DNA of 57,974 nt from Rhodospirillales bacterium (GCA_947473305.1 CANJCB010000024.1:1-57974); one strand, 5' to 3'. Shown: positions 41,504 to 50,756, counted from the stretch's first letter. Numbers and translations: made by a program. The notes: generated by a model not told the origin, from the letters alone.

Positions 41504-42409
41504 GTGCCGCTCGATCAATTGGAGACCATCCTCGGTGGCGGTCCGGCGCCGGTTTCGCGCTTCTATTTCTCGCAGCGCCTCCGGCTTCATTACCTCGATT
41601 GGGGCAACGAGGGCGCCCCGACCATGCTGCTGGTCCATGGCTGGCGCGATCATTGCCATAACTGGGACTGGCTGGCCTCGCGGCTGCGCAAGGACTGGCA
41701 CATCCTGGCGCCCGATCTGCGCGGCCATGGCGACAGTGAGTGGCAGACAGAGGGCAGCTATCCGCGCCATGTCTATACCTACGACCTGGCGCAACTCATC
41801 CATCAGCAGAAGATGAGCCCGGTCACGATCATCGCCCATTCCAATGGCGCAAATCTCTCCCTGCGCTATGCCGGGACCTATCCCGAGACCGTGCAGAAGA
41901 TCGTCGCCATCGAGGGACTCGGCACCAATCCTGTCGCCCGCAAGCGCGAGGACAAGGGGATCGTCGAGCGGATGCACGAATGGATCGAGGGTCGCCGCAA
42001 CCTCTCCCGCCGGGCCGAGCGCCGCTTCGCCTCCATCGACGAAGCGTTCATCCGAATGAAGGAAGCGAACAAAAGCTTCTCCGAGGAGAGGGCCTGGCAC
42101 CTGACCTTGCACGGCGTCACCCGGAACGAGGACGGCACCTATAGCTGGAAGTTCGATCCCTATCTGCGCTCCTGGGCGCCCTATGACATGCCCCGGGCGG
42201 AAGTGATGGAACTCTGGGGCCGCATCACCTGCCCCACCCTATTGATCGGCGGCGCCAAAAGCGGGCGACCCGACCCGCGCGCGGACGGGTCCGCGGCGCT
42301 TTTCCGCAATCCGAGGGTCGAGATGATCGAGGGCGCCGGCCATTGGGCCCATCACGATCAGTTCGAAACCGTGCTGGGCCAAATCACGGATTTCCTGAAG
42401 ACGCCATGA
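41504..42409 (+). CDS. Alpha/beta hydrolase
   Basis: A serine hydrolase of about 301 residues: L-L-V-H-G-W-R-D-H (oxyanion hole), APDLRGHGDSEW, a nucleophile elbow I-A-H-S-N-G-A-N and a catalytic His in IEGAGHWAHHDQFE. I prefer GTG 41504, six bases after the FadB-type stop. A start at ATG 41417 would overlap that gene by 82 bp and add 29 residues unlike the family. Esters, lactones or thioesters are possible substrates. The stop overlaps the next start by ATGA. Confidence 0.85.
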   Translation: MPLDQLETILGGGPAPVSRFYFSQRLRLHYLDWGNEGAPTMLLVHGWRDHCHNWDWLASRLRKDWHILAPDLRGHGDSEWQTEGSYPRHVYTYDLAQLIHQQKMSPVTIIAHSNGANLSLRYAGTYPETVQKIVAIEGLGTNPVARKREDKGIVERMHEWIEGRRNLSRRAERRFASIDEAFIRMKEANKSFSEERAWHLTLHGVTRNEDGTYSWKFDPYLRSWAPYDMPRAEVMELWGRITCPTLLIGGAKSGRPDPRADGSAALFRNPRVEMIEGAGHWAHHDQFETVLGQITDFLKTP

Positions 42410-43803
42410 CCGACAGCCGCCCGGCCGAGGGCCTGCCCGCCCGGCAAAGGCCCTGGGCGCTTTTCGCCGTGCTGCTGCCGGTCATCATGTCCGTGCTCGA
42501 CATGCAGATCGCCAATGTGGCCCTGCCGACGCTGTCGCGGCAACTCGACATCAGTCCGGCGACCTCGATCTGGATCGTCAATTCCTACCAATTGGCCCTG
42601 GTCGCGGGGCTCTTGCCGCTGTCGTCGCTGGGCGATGTGGTCGGGCACCGCAAGGTCTTCTGCGTCGGCATCGTCGTCTTTACGCTCGCATCGCTTGCCT
42701 GCGCGATGTCAACAACCTTGCCGATGCTGGCTGCGGGCCGCGTCGTCCAGGGACTCGGCGCGGGGGCGGTCGTCAGCGTGGATCTGGTGCTGATCCGCTA
42801 CATCTTCCCGCAGGAGCGGCTGGGTCGCGGCGTGGCGTTCCTGGGGCTCAGCATTGCCTGTGCCGCCTCTGCTGGACCGACCGTCGCCTCGGCGATCCTG
42901 GCGCTGGCGCCCTGGCCGTGGCTCTTCGCGGTCAATGTCCCGGTCGGCGTGGTTGCCATCGTGCTGGCCTTTCGCTTCATTCCGGCGATCCCCGGCTCCT
43001 GGCGGAAATTCGACTTGCCGAGCGCCATCTTGAGCGCGCTCGCCTTCGGACTGCTGATCACCGGTCTCGATGGGATCGCCCATCACGAGGACCTGCTCAT
43101 TGTCGCCGTGGAGCTCGGGGTGGCGCTGGTCAGCGGCATCCTGATGGTGCGGCGCCAGAAGTCGCTCGAAACGCCGGTCTTCGCGGTCGATCTCTTCCGC
43201 CGTCCGGTCTTCGCCTTGTCGATCTGCACCTCGGTCTGCGCCTATATGACCCAAGGGCTCGCCTATATCTCCCTGCCCTTCTATTTCCAGAACCTCCTGG
43301 GCCGGTCCCAGGCGGAGACGGGCTTTCTCATCACCCCCTGGCCGCTCGCCATCGTGGTGGTGGCGCAGATCGCGGGCAAGCTTTCGGACCGGCTTCCGGC
43401 CGGGCTTCTGGGCGGTTTCGGGCTCGCTTCGGTGGCGACGGGCCTGCTGCTCCTGGGCTTCCTGCCGGACGACCCCTCGACCGCCAATATCCTCTGGCGG
43501 GTGGCGATCTGCGGCGCCGGCTTCAGCCTGTTCCAGACGCCGAATGTCCGCTCGATCCTGGCGAGCGTGCCCAAGGCCAGGAGCGGCAATGCCACGGGGA
43601 TCAACGCCACCTTCCGCACCTTGGGGCAGGCGACGGGCGCCGCGCTCTGCGCCCTGATTTTTGGCTTTTTCACCCAGGCCGACGGCAGCCTGGGTGCCGC
43701 GCCCGTGACGGCCGTCCTCCTCGGGGTCTGCGTCGCCGCCTCGGGCTCCTTGCTCAGCTTCCTGAGGCTCGTTCCGGCGAAGCCCGCGACTGACACGAAA
43801 TAA
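42406..43803 (+). CDS. MFS transporter, DHA2-like
   Basis: A 465-residue inner-membrane transporter with about 14 helices. Motifs are LPVIMSVLDMQIANVALPTL in helix 1 (motif D1), S-L-G-D-V-V-G-H-R-K-V-F (motif A) and a weakened motif C region AFLGLSIACAASAGPTVASA in helix 5. It may export a product or take up a substrate of the coupled operon. It overlaps the alpha/beta hydrolase gene by ATGA, so the two work together or are at least co-translated. Confidence 0.9.
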   Translation: MTDSRPAEGLPARQRPWALFAVLLPVIMSVLDMQIANVALPTLSRQLDISPATSIWIVNSYQLALVAGLLPLSSLGDVVGHRKVFCVGIVVFTLASLACAMSTTLPMLAAGRVVQGLGAGAVVSVDLVLIRYIFPQERLGRGVAFLGLSIACAASAGPTVASAILALAPWPWLFAVNVPVGVVAIVLAFRFIPAIPGSWRKFDLPSAILSALAFGLLITGLDGIAHHEDLLIVAVELGVALVSGILMVRRQKSLETPVFAVDLFRRPVFALSICTSVCAYMTQGLAYISLPFYFQNLLGRSQAETGFLITPWPLAIVVVAQIAGKLSDRLPAGLLGGFGLASVATGLLLLGFLPDDPSTANILWRVAICGAGFSLFQTPNVRSILASVPKARSGNATGINATFRTLGQATGAALCALIFGFFTQADGSLGAAPVTAVLLGVCVAASGSLLSFLRLVPAKPATDTK

Positions 43804-43848
43804 CTTCCGCGTTAAAGTCTTCCGCAAATAACAAACGGAGGAAGCCTC

Positions 43849-44898
43849 ATGACCAAGAAGATTTCCCGTCGGACCCTCATCGGCACGGCCGCCGCCCTCG
43901 GCGTGGCGCCCGCGATCGTCGGCAGGAACGCCGCCGCCCAGGAAAAGATCCTCTACGTCAACACCTGGGGCGGGACCCTCGCCGCCGCCGAGGACGCGGC
44001 TTTCTTCCAACCCTTCACCAAGGAGACCGGGATCCAGATCCGCCAGGTCTCCCCCGTCTCCATCGCCAAGCTGAAGGCGCAGGTCCAGAGCGGCCAATAC
44101 GACTGGGACGTCAGCAACATCGACACGATGGAATATCTCCAGGCCAAGCACGAAGGCCTGTTGGAGCCCATCGACTTCTCGGTGCTGGACAAGTCCAAGA
44201 TGGCGCCCGAATGCGTCGATACCCACGGCATCCAATATGTGGCGACCAACACCAACCTCGTCTACCGCAAGGACAAGTTCCCGAACGGCGGGCCGAAGAG
44301 CTGGGCCGATTTCTGGGACGTTCAGAAGTTCCCCGGCAACCGGTCCTTCTATAACCAGCCCCATACGATCCTGGCCTTTGCGCTGGTGGCCGACGGCGTT
44401 CCGCTCGACAAGATCTATCCGATGGACCTGGACCGCGCCTTCAAGAAGCTCGACCAGATCAAGAAGAACATCAAGGTCTGGTGGACCCAGGGCGGCCAGT
44501 CCGAGACGCTGATCAAGGACGGCGAGGTCGATATGATCGCCATGTGGGGCGCCCGCGCCCAGCTTCTGATCGATCAGGGCGTGCCGCTGGAGATCGTCTG
44601 GAACGGCAGCCAGGTCGCCATCGGCTATCACTTCGTCCCCAAAGGCACTCCCCGGGCCAAGGAAGCCTGGAAACTCATCGAATACACCGGCCTGCCGAAG
44701 CCTCAGGCGGAGTTTTCCAAGCGCCTGCCCTATGGCCCCTCGAACCCCAAGGCCTTCGAGCATATGACCAAGGCGGAGGCCGAGCGGCAGTCCACCAACC
44801 CGGAACATATGAAGGTGAGCTTCGTCCCGAATTACACCTGGACGGCGGCCAACCTGCCCATGATCCGCGAGCGCTTCACCCAATGGCTGGCAGCCTGA
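43849..44898 (+). CDS. Extracellular solute-binding protein, PotD type
   Basis: A 349-residue exported protein with a Tat-like signal (KKISRRTLIGTAAALGVAPA, cleavage near N-A-A-A-Q) and the PotD-type fold: ILYVNTWGGTLAAAEDAAF, QSGQYDWDVSNID, SWADFWDVQKFPGNRSFY and G-V-P-L-D-K-I-Y-P-M-D-L-D-R-A-F. The same G-V-P-x-D-K-I-Y-P segment is in the protein at 7469-8578, a paralogue. No permease or ATPase follows. It is the first gene of an operon of small catabolic enzymes, with a ggagg site before the ATG. Confidence 0.92.
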   Translation: MTKKISRRTLIGTAAALGVAPAIVGRNAAAQEKILYVNTWGGTLAAAEDAAFFQPFTKETGIQIRQVSPVSIAKLKAQVQSGQYDWDVSNIDTMEYLQAKHEGLLEPIDFSVLDKSKMAPECVDTHGIQYVATNTNLVYRKDKFPNGGPKSWADFWDVQKFPGNRSFYNQPHTILAFALVADGVPLDKIYPMDLDRAFKKLDQIKKNIKVWWTQGGQSETLIKDGEVDMIAMWGARAQLLIDQGVPLEIVWNGSQVAIGYHFVPKGTPRAKEAWKLIEYTGLPKPQAEFSKRLPYGPSNPKAFEHMTKAEAERQSTNPEHMKVSFVPNYTWTAANLPMIRERFTQWLAA

Positions 44899-44900
44899 AG

Positions 44901-45407
44901 ATGATCCCGCATCTCCTGGCCGTGGAGGCGCTGACGCCTGAGGGGTTCGCGCCTTTCGGCCAGATCATCGCCACCCGGACGACGGGCGGCCAGGGCGTGA
45001 ACGCGGCTTACGATCCGGACGCCAATCCCGAGGAGGCGCAGCTCGTCCTGACCAACGGGCGGCCGAGGCTTTGGCTGATGCATTCCAAAGGCGTCGGGAC
45101 GAAGTTCACCCATATCGCCCGGCATCGGAAAGTGACCCAGTGCCTGGGCTCGATGGGTGGCAAGGAATGGCTGATCGCCGTGGCCCCGCCCGGCGACCCC
45201 TCCGATGCGGCGCGGCCGGGCCTGAAGGACATCCGCGCCTTCCGCATTCCCGGCGACCAGGCCATCATGCTGGATGTCGCGACCTGGCACGCTGGTCCCC
45301 ATTACATCCACGAGGATTGCCTGTTCTTCAACCTGGAGAACATGGATACCGGCGAACGCGACTTCCATCAGGTCGATCTCGGCATCGAATGCCGCTACCA
45401 GCTTTAG
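44901..45407 (+). CDS. allA: Ureidoglycolate lyase family protein
   Basis: A 168-residue cupin-fold protein matching AllA. It shows ALTPEGFAPFGQIIATR at the N-terminus, H-x-K-V-T-Q-C-L-G-S-M, K-E-W-L-I-A-V-A-P-P, A-F-R-I-P-G-D-Q-A-I-M-L-D-V-A-T-W-H-A-G-P and the final D-x-G-I-E-C-R. AllA splits ureidoglycolate into glyoxylate and urea in purine/allantoin breakdown. Classical allantoin genes are not nearby, so the substrate may be a relative. It starts 2 bp after the binding-protein stop. The symbol names the family; function is not proven. Confidence 0.8.
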   Translation: MIPHLLAVEALTPEGFAPFGQIIATRTTGGQGVNAAYDPDANPEEAQLVLTNGRPRLWLMHSKGVGTKFTHIARHRKVTQCLGSMGGKEWLIAVAPPGDPSDAARPGLKDIRAFRIPGDQAIMLDVATWHAGPHYIHEDCLFFNLENMDTGERDFHQVDLGIECRYQL

Positions 45408-45416
45408 AGAGGTCCC

Positions 45417-45725
45417 ATGGCGCAGTTTCTCGTGCTTGCCTATGACGGAACGGACAGCGATGCCAAGACACGGCGGGCTGGGGCGCGGGTGGCCCATCTC
45501 GACTACATCAAGCCCATGGTGGCGAAGGGCGAGATCATCGTCGGCGGAGCGATCCTCGACGATAAGGGCGCGCCCATCGGCTCCGCCGTGGTGACCGAAT
45601 TCCCCGACCGCGCCGCGGTCGATGCCTGGTTCGCCAAAGACCCTTATGTGACGCAAGGCGTTTGGAAGAAGATTGAGGTTCAGCCCATGAAGATCGCCGT
45701 CCGCGACGGCAAGATCGCGCCCTGA
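45417..45725 (+). CDS. YciI family protein
   Basis: A 102-residue ferredoxin-like protein with the YciI/muconolactone-isomerase-like plan: AQFLVLAYDGTD, R-x-x-H-L-D-Y-I with the conserved His, G-A-I-L-D-D-K-G, and FPDRAAVDAWFAKDPYVTQG with the Asp-Pro-Tyr region. YciI proteins are thought to be small isomerases, hydrolases or dehydrochlorinases, but few are characterised. A gagaggt site precedes ATG 45417, and the stop overlaps the next start. Confidence 0.88.
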   Translation: MAQFLVLAYDGTDSDAKTRRAGARVAHLDYIKPMVAKGEIIVGGAILDDKGAPIGSAVVTEFPDRAAVDAWFAKDPYVTQGVWKKIEVQPMKIAVRDGKIAP

Positions 45726-46315
45726 TGTCCTTCGTCGATCCCCGCCTCGTCGGCAAGCCGATCCCCGTCGTTTCAGTCGAGCAAATGGAGAAGGAACGCG
45801 TCGCAAGGCCGGCCGAGGCCAAGGGTTCCGGCCTCGCCTTCCTCGACCAGCGCATCCCCGGTTTTCAGCGCGAGATCGTCAATCTCGTCGGCATGGGGGT
45901 TACGGAAGCCGTCGCTGATCCGAACCTCGCGCCCAAGATCGCCGCCCCCGCGCATGGCTTTTCCCTCACCTATAATCGCGGCATGAAAAAAGGCCATGGC
46001 GCGGCGCTTCATCGCCATGCGACCGAGGAAGTCTTCATCGCCATGACCGGCCAATGGGACATCTATTGGCTCGAAGGCGAGACCGAGCGGCAAGTCCTGC
46101 TGGGTCCCGGCGACGTGGTCTCCCTGCCCATCGGCATCTATCGCGGCTTCCGCAACGCGACCGAGGATCTGGACGCGACGCTGCTCGCGGTCGTGGGCGG
46201 CCCCGATCCCGGCAAGGTCGATTGGCATCCGAGCGTGATCGAGGCGGCGCGCGAAACCGGTCTCGCCGTCGACGACGACGGCAATCTCTCAGTACAGAAA
46301 AAGGGGCAGTCATGA
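45725..46315 (+). CDS. Cupin-domain protein
   Basis: A 196-residue protein with a central cupin barrel at about residues 75-150: [25 protein letters not shown] holds the two His and Glu of cupin motif 1, and the second motif contains [19 protein letters not shown], where the His is absent. It may be an oxygenase or isomerase of a small acid or a sensor without catalysis. The substrate is unknown. The stop overlaps the SDR start by ATGA. Confidence 0.85.
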   Translation: MSFVDPRLVGKPIPVVSVEQMEKERVARPAEAKGSGLAFLDQRIPGFQREIVNLVGMGVTEAVADPNLAPKIAAPAHGFSLTYNRGMKKGHGAALHRHATEEVFIAMTGQWDIYWLEGETERQVLLGPGDVVSLPIGIYRGFRNATEDLDATLLAVVGGPDPGKVDWHPSVIEAARETGLAVDDDGNLSVQKKGQS

Positions 46316-47055
46316 AGGTAGCGCTCGTCACGGGAGCCGGCACCGGCATCGGCAAGGCGGTGGCGCTCGCCTTCCTGGAAGCGGGATACGGAGTGGCCCT
46401 CACCGGCCGCCGCAAGGAGGCTCTGGACGCCGTATCGAAGACGGGCGGGGCCGCCGACAGGACCCTCGTCTTTCCGGCCGATGTGGGCAAGCCCGCCGGG
46501 GTCGAGGGTCTCTTCAAGGCGATCAAGGACCGTTTCGGCCGCCTCGACGTGCTGTTCAACAACGCGGGCATGGGGGCGCCCGCCGTGCCCCTGGAAGACC
46601 TGACCTACGAGCAGTGGCAGGCGGTGGTGGACGTGAACCTCACCGGGGCTTTCCTCTGCACCCGGGAAGCCTTCCGCATCATGAAGGCGCAAGACCCGCA
46701 AGGCGGGAGGATCATCAATAACGGCTCGATCTCCGCCCATGTGCCCCGCCCCTTCTCGGCGCCCTATACGGCCACCAAGCATGCGATCACCGGCCTCACC
46801 CGTTCGGCCGCGCTCGACGGGCGGAAATACAACATCGCCTGCGGTCAGATCGATATCGGCAACGCCGCCACCGAGATGACCGACAAGATGGCCGCCGGGA
46901 TCATCCAGGCGGACGGCAGCATGGCGGCCGAAGCCCGGATGGACGTGAAGCACGTGGCGACCTCGGTGCTTCACATGGCAAACCTGCCCCTGGACGCCAA
47001 TGTCCTTTTCATGACCATCATGGCGACAACCATGCCCTTCGTCGGGCGCGGCTAG
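46312..47055 (+). CDS. SDR family oxidoreductase
   Basis: A 247-residue classical short-chain dehydrogenase: nucleotide motif T-G-A-G-T-G-I-G, structural NNAGMGAP, Ser in I-N-N-G-S-I-S-A and the catalytic pair in Y-T-A-T-K-H-A. The Arg-rich end of the second strand (TGRRKE) suggests NADP preference. It ends the operon that begins with the PotD-type protein at 43849. The stop overlaps the convergent small gene by 4 bp. Confidence 0.92.
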   Translation: MKVALVTGAGTGIGKAVALAFLEAGYGVALTGRRKEALDAVSKTGGAADRTLVFPADVGKPAGVEGLFKAIKDRFGRLDVLFNNAGMGAPAVPLEDLTYEQWQAVVDVNLTGAFLCTREAFRIMKAQDPQGGRIINNGSISAHVPRPFSAPYTATKHAITGLTRSAALDGRKYNIACGQIDIGNAATEMTDKMAAGIIQADGSMAAEARMDVKHVATSVLHMANLPLDANVLFMTIMATTMPFVGRG

Positions 47056-47273
47056 CCTCCGCCCCTCAGGCGTTCGAGCCCCGCGAGGGCGGCGCGGGCG
47101 GCTTTCAGTTTCTTTCCCATGTCGGGCAGGAAGTTCACATGTCCCGCCGCATCGAGGAAACCCGCCTCGGTGTCGGGGGGAAGTTCTCGCACGATCCTGA
47201 GATAGATGTTCAGGATCCGCTCCAGATCGGCCGCCGTGAGCGGCCGGGTATCGACGCTACGTCCGTCATCCAT
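47052..47273 (-). CDS. Small hypothetical protein, 73 residues
   Basis: A mostly helical protein of unknown family. [20 protein letters not shown] and [19 protein letters not shown] would form two amphipathic helices separated by a short Phe-containing segment. There is no signal peptide or membrane segment. A strong ggaggg lies 5 bases before ATG 47273, and coding overlaps the SDR stop by 4 bp, so it is likely real. It lies 13 bp downstream of the VOC gene and is probably co-transcribed with it. Confidence 0.65.
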   Translation of the reverse strand: MDDGRSVDTRPLTAADLERILNIYLRIVRELPPDTEAGFLDAAGHVNFLPDMGKKLKAARAALAGLERLRGGG

Positions 47274-47286
47274 CCGAACCCTCCAA

Positions 47287-47652
47287 TCAGGCCGTCAGGA
47301 TCTCCAGTATATGCCCGTTGGGATCGCGGAAGTAGCAGCCGCGCCCGCCATGCCGGTGGTTGATCTTCATATCGTCGAGAACCTGAGGCCCGCTGCCATA
47401 AACGACCCCTTCCGCCTCGATCCGCCCGAAGATGGCGTCGAAGGTTTCGTCATCGACCCGGAAGGCCAAATGATGCGACTCGAACCTGTCGCTGGTATCG
47501 AAATCGAGGGTCAGGCTCTCGTTGACGCGCACCGCCGCGAAGCGCCCGCCCGCCCCTTCGTAGAGCAGCCCGAATATCCGCGAGAAGAAACGGGCGGAGG
47601 CCTCCCTGTCATGGGCCGGCACGATCGTGTGGTCGAGGATCAGGCTCATCAA
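47287..47652 (-). CDS. VOC (glyoxalase/bleomycin resistance) family protein
   Basis: A 121-residue single-module vicinal-oxygen-chelate protein: DHTIVPAHDREASARFFSRIF with the first His ligand, H-L-A-F-R-V-D-D with the second, and GGRGCYFRDPNGHILEILTA with the final Glu ligand. These ligands form a divalent metal site in a homodimer. The reaction cannot be assigned. A ggagg site precedes the ATG. Confidence 0.9.
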   Translation of the reverse strand: MMSLILDHTIVPAHDREASARFFSRIFGLLYEGAGGRFAAVRVNESLTLDFDTSDRFESHHLAFRVDDETFDAIFGRIEAEGVVYGSGPQVLDDMKINHRHGGRGCYFRDPNGHILEILTA

Positions 47653-47665
47653 AACCTCCGTCGCG

Positions 47666-48136
47666 TCAGTGGAACGAGAGTTTCATCCCCACATGGCTCT
47701 TCTTGAAGCCCATCCGCTCGTAGAACCGATGGGCGGCGATCCGGCTGTTGTCCGAAGTCAGCTGCACGACGCCGCAGCCCCTCTCCTTCGCCCGCTCGAT
47801 CGCATAGAGGCAGAGTTTCTCGCCGATGCCTTTCCCGCGCAAAGGGGCATCGACGCGCACGCCTTCGAGCTGCGCCCGCGTCATCCCCTGGTTGGAGAGG
47901 CCCGGCAGGATCATGAGCTGAAGGCAGGCCACCACCTCCGACCCGACCTCCCCGACCAGAAGCTCGCTGCCCGGTTGCGCCGCGATCTCGTCGAAAGCCT
48001 TGTAATAGCTCGCCGGCAAGGGATCGGTCAGCGCCTCGCGGGCGGCCCCCAGATGATCGTCGGCCAGAAGCCGGACGATCGCGGGAAGGTCTTCCCGCCG
48101 CGCGGGACGGAGCACCAGCTTGTCGAGATCGCTCAC
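47666..48136 (-). CDS. GNAT family N-acetyltransferase
   Basis: A 156-residue acetyltransferase with the GNAT core: VLRPARREDLPAIVRLLADD at the start, VVACLQLMILPGLS on strand 4, and the acetyl-CoA loop VDAPLRGKGIGEKLCLYAIE (R-x-x-G-x-G/A), then LTSDNSRIAAHRFYERMGF. The start codon is GTG (48136). The substrate is unknown. It is first in a three-gene minus-strand group with the VOC and small hypothetical genes. Confidence 0.9.
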   Translation of the reverse strand: MSDLDKLVLRPARREDLPAIVRLLADDHLGAAREALTDPLPASYYKAFDEIAAQPGSELLVGEVGSEVVACLQLMILPGLSNQGMTRAQLEGVRVDAPLRGKGIGEKLCLYAIERAKERGCGVVQLTSDNSRIAAHRFYERMGFKKSHVGMKLSFH

Positions 48137-48222
48137 GGAAAATCCCTTCGATACGGCTGCTTGTACAAGCCTCGCCGCGGATGCCAGAATGACCAGCAGA
48201 ATCGGGAGGCGGGAACAGGATC

Positions 48223-49110
48223 ATGGAAGATTTCACGCTGGGCAACATCCGCATCACGCGTGTGCCGGAGATGATCAATCCCAGCGCCGCCGCCCGCGAC
48301 TTCTTCCCCGAATACGAGGAGGAACTCTACAACCGCCACAAGCATTGGCTGGAGCCCAAGTTCATCGATCCCGTCACTCAGCAGCTTCTGATCTATATGC
48401 AGTCCTGGGTCATCCGCACGGAGAAGCACACCATCCTGGTCGATAGCTGCATCGGCAACGACAAGGACCGGGACGGGGTCGGACGCTTCCACATGCTCAA
48501 CACGCCCTATCTGCAGCGGCTGAAAGGCATCGGCGTCAATCCCGAGGACGTGGACTTCGTGCTCTGCACCCATCTCCATGTGGACCATGTGGGCTGGAAC
48601 ACGCGCTTGGAAAACGGGCGCTGGGTCCCGACCTTTCCCAATGCCAAATACCTGATGTCCCGCGTCGAGCACGATCATTGGCACCATCACGCCCAGCTGC
48701 CCGACACCAGCCGGCGCGACAAGAACATCTATAACGACAGCATCCTGCCCGTCGTCGAGGCGGGCCTGACCCGCTTCATCGACGGCGAGGACGCCATCGA
48801 AGACCGGCTGACCATCCATCCCTGCCCCGGCCATACGCCAGGGCACGTCCGTCTCGATCTCGCGTCCCTGGGCAAGCAGGCGATCTTCTCCGGTGACGTA
48901 GTGCAATGCCCGCTCCAGGTGCCGCTCTGGTTCTGGAACAGCAAGTTCTGCATCGATCGGGCGCAATCGGCCAAATCCCGGAAAGAGGTTCTGGCGACCT
49001 GTGCAGAGCGCCATGCCCTCTTCGTGCCGGCGCATTTCGCCGATCCCTTCGTCGCCTATATCAACGCCAAGGGCGACAGCTTTGAGCTCGACTTCGACGT
49101 CGGGCACTAG
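48223..49110 (+). CDS. MBL-fold metallo-hydrolase
   Basis: A 295-residue metallo-beta-lactamase-fold hydrolase. The di-zinc motif is THLHVDH (H117, H119, D121, H122), followed by CPGHTPGHVRL with a further His, FSGDVVQ with the bridging Asp and VPAHFADP with the last His. The ordering resembles AHL-lactonase-like and other small-molecule hydrolases. Its end overlaps the likely start of the next gene by 29 bp. Confidence 0.92.
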   Translation: MEDFTLGNIRITRVPEMINPSAAARDFFPEYEEELYNRHKHWLEPKFIDPVTQQLLIYMQSWVIRTEKHTILVDSCIGNDKDRDGVGRFHMLNTPYLQRLKGIGVNPEDVDFVLCTHLHVDHVGWNTRLENGRWVPTFPNAKYLMSRVEHDHWHHHAQLPDTSRRDKNIYNDSILPVVEAGLTRFIDGEDAIEDRLTIHPCPGHTPGHVRLDLASLGKQAIFSGDVVQCPLQVPLWFWNSKFCIDRAQSAKSRKEVLATCAERHALFVPAHFADPFVAYINAKGDSFELDFDVGH

Positions 49111-49768
49111 AAGCGCCGCCCGCAAACGGCGGCGGGCCCAGGAGCGTCCGCCGCCCGAACGCTGGCCGGACCTCAGCCGGGCGGCGCTCCTGACGCTGGT
49201 GGCCGGCATGGCTGACGCCATCGGCTATCTCACCATGGGCGGCATCTTCGCGGCGAATATGACCGGCAATACGGTATTGACCGGGCTGGCCGCCGCGAAA
49301 GGGGACATCGCCGGCGCGCTGCATCACTGCGGCCCCCTCCTCATGTTCTTTCTGGGCGCGATCACCGCCCGTGTCCTGCTCCGGGTAGCAAAGACCCTGA
49401 AAGCGCCGCTCGCCTGTCATGCGGTGGCCCTGGCGATTGCGACCTTCTTTCTGGAGGATCCCACCCTGGCGATTTCGGTGGTCGCCTATGCCATGGGCCT
49501 CCAGGCTTCGGCGATCACCCGCTTCGGCCGGACCGCGGCCAGCACCGTCGTCGTCACCAGCACCATCGCCCGGCTCGCCGATGCGGCCGTTGACCGCTGG
49601 GCGGGGCGCCCCCGGTCCGATCCGACCCCGGGTGGCGATCCTCGCCTTCTGCTGCTGACCTGGGCCTGCTACCTGCTGGGGGCCGTGGCCGGGGCCGCGA
49701 TCCTGCCGGTCATGGCGACACCTCTGCTGGTGCCGACGATCCTGGCTGTCATCGTGCTCTTCTTCTGA
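49082..49768 (+). CDS. YoaK/DUF1275 family membrane protein
   Basis: An inner-membrane protein with about six helices: LLTLVAGMADAIGYLTMGGI, F-A-A-N-M-T-G-N-T-V-L near the first loop, then hydrophobic segments and the conserved G-L-Q-A-S-A-I-T-R motif. These are typical of DUF1275, a family of unknown function. The start is uncertain. TTG 49082 with aaggg upstream gives a 228-residue protein overlapping the MBL gene by 29 bp. An ATG at 49001 is far longer and reads low-complexity Ser/Pro, and no ATG follows until within the first helix. Confidence 0.82.
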   Translation: MSSTSTSGTRSAARKRRRAQERPPPERWPDLSRAALLTLVAGMADAIGYLTMGGIFAANMTGNTVLTGLAAAKGDIAGALHHCGPLLMFFLGAITARVLLRVAKTLKAPLACHAVALAIATFFLEDPTLAISVVAYAMGLQASAITRFGRTAASTVVVTSTIARLADAAVDRWAGRPRSDPTPGGDPRLLLLTWACYLLGAVAGAAILPVMATPLLVPTILAVIVLFF

Positions 49769-49794
49769 GCCTTTGCGCTTGTAGGTTGGACCGC

Positions 49795-50745
49795 ATGCCG
49801 CTATGTGTCGCGCTCTTGGAGACCGCCTTGACCGCTCCTCAACCCCTCATCCTGCTGGTCGACGATGTCCGGATCAATCTGGACCTGCTGGAAGCGGTGC
49901 TTCAGGCGGAGTACCGGATCGTGCGCGCGGTGAATGGCCTCGAGGCGATCGAACGGGCCAAGGAGCTCAATCCCGACCTCATCCTGCTCGACGTGATGAT
50001 GCCGGAAATCGACGGCTTCGAGACTTGCCGCCGCCTCAAGGCCGATCCCCAGACCCAGGCGATCCCGGTGATCTTCGTCTCCGCCTTGAGCGAAATCGGC
50101 GACGAAGCCCAGGGACTCCAGGTCGGCGCCATCGACTACATCATGAAGCCGATCCGGCCGATCATCGTGAAGGCCCGGATCCGAAATCATATCGCGCTGA
50201 AACAGGCCCGCGACCAGCTCGAAGAAATGACGATCCGGGACGCGCTGACCGGGATCTCGAACCGCCGCCGCTTCGACGACATGCTCGCGCAGGAATGGTT
50301 GCGCGCCCGGCGGCGCAGCGCGCCCCTCGCGCTGCTTCTCGCCGATATCGACCATTTCAAGCTCTATAACGACCACTACGGGCATACCTCCGGCGATGTC
50401 GCCCTTCGCGAAGTCGCCCAGGCGCTCGACAAGGCGATCCGGCGGCCAGGCGATCTGGCGGCGCGCTACGGGGGCGAGGAATTCGCCTGCATCCTGCCCG
50501 ATACCGACAGCGTTGGAGCGGCGCAACTCGCCGAAAGGCTTTGCCAGGCGGTGTGCGATCTCGGGATCGTGCATGCCCATTCCTCGGCTGCCCAATGCGT
50601 CACGCTCAGCATCGGCGGCGTTTCTCTCGTTCCCTCGGTCGAGGACGAGCCCAGGATCCTGGTCGATCTGGCCGACGTCCAGCTCTATGAGGCAAAACGC
50701 GCCGGGCGGAATCGTGCTTCGATCCGCCAGGACGGCACATCGTAA
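49795..50745 (+). CDS. Response regulator with diguanylate cyclase output (REC-GGDEF)
   Basis: A cytoplasmic two-domain signalling protein of about 316 residues, like a short PleD. Residues 18-135 are a receiver domain with D66 as phosphoacceptor (LILLDVMMPE) and the K in D-Y-I-M-K-P. Residues 150-310 are a GGDEF domain (DIDHFKLYNDHYGHTSGD) with active-site G-G-E-E-F. The product-inhibition I-site R-P-G-D sits five residues before it. It should make cyclic-di-GMP when phosphorylated. Possible starts are TTG 49786, ATG 49795 and TTG 49828 (best Shine-Dalgarno). No histidine kinase is nearby. Confidence 0.92.
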   Translation: MPLCVALLETALTAPQPLILLVDDVRINLDLLEAVLQAEYRIVRAVNGLEAIERAKELNPDLILLDVMMPEIDGFETCRRLKADPQTQAIPVIFVSALSEIGDEAQGLQVGAIDYIMKPIRPIIVKARIRNHIALKQARDQLEEMTIRDALTGISNRRRFDDMLAQEWLRARRRSAPLALLLADIDHFKLYNDHYGHTSGDVALREVAQALDKAIRRPGDLAARYGGEEFACILPDTDSVGAAQLAERLCQAVCDLGIVHAHSSAAQCVTLSIGGVSLVPSVEDEPRILVDLADVQLYEAKRAGRNRASIRQDGTS

Positions 50746-50756
50746 GAGGGAATGAA

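Noticed and set aside
42709-44883. 724-residue minus-strand open frame
   Set aside because: It is antisense to the MFS and PotD-type genes and shows no recognisable motif.
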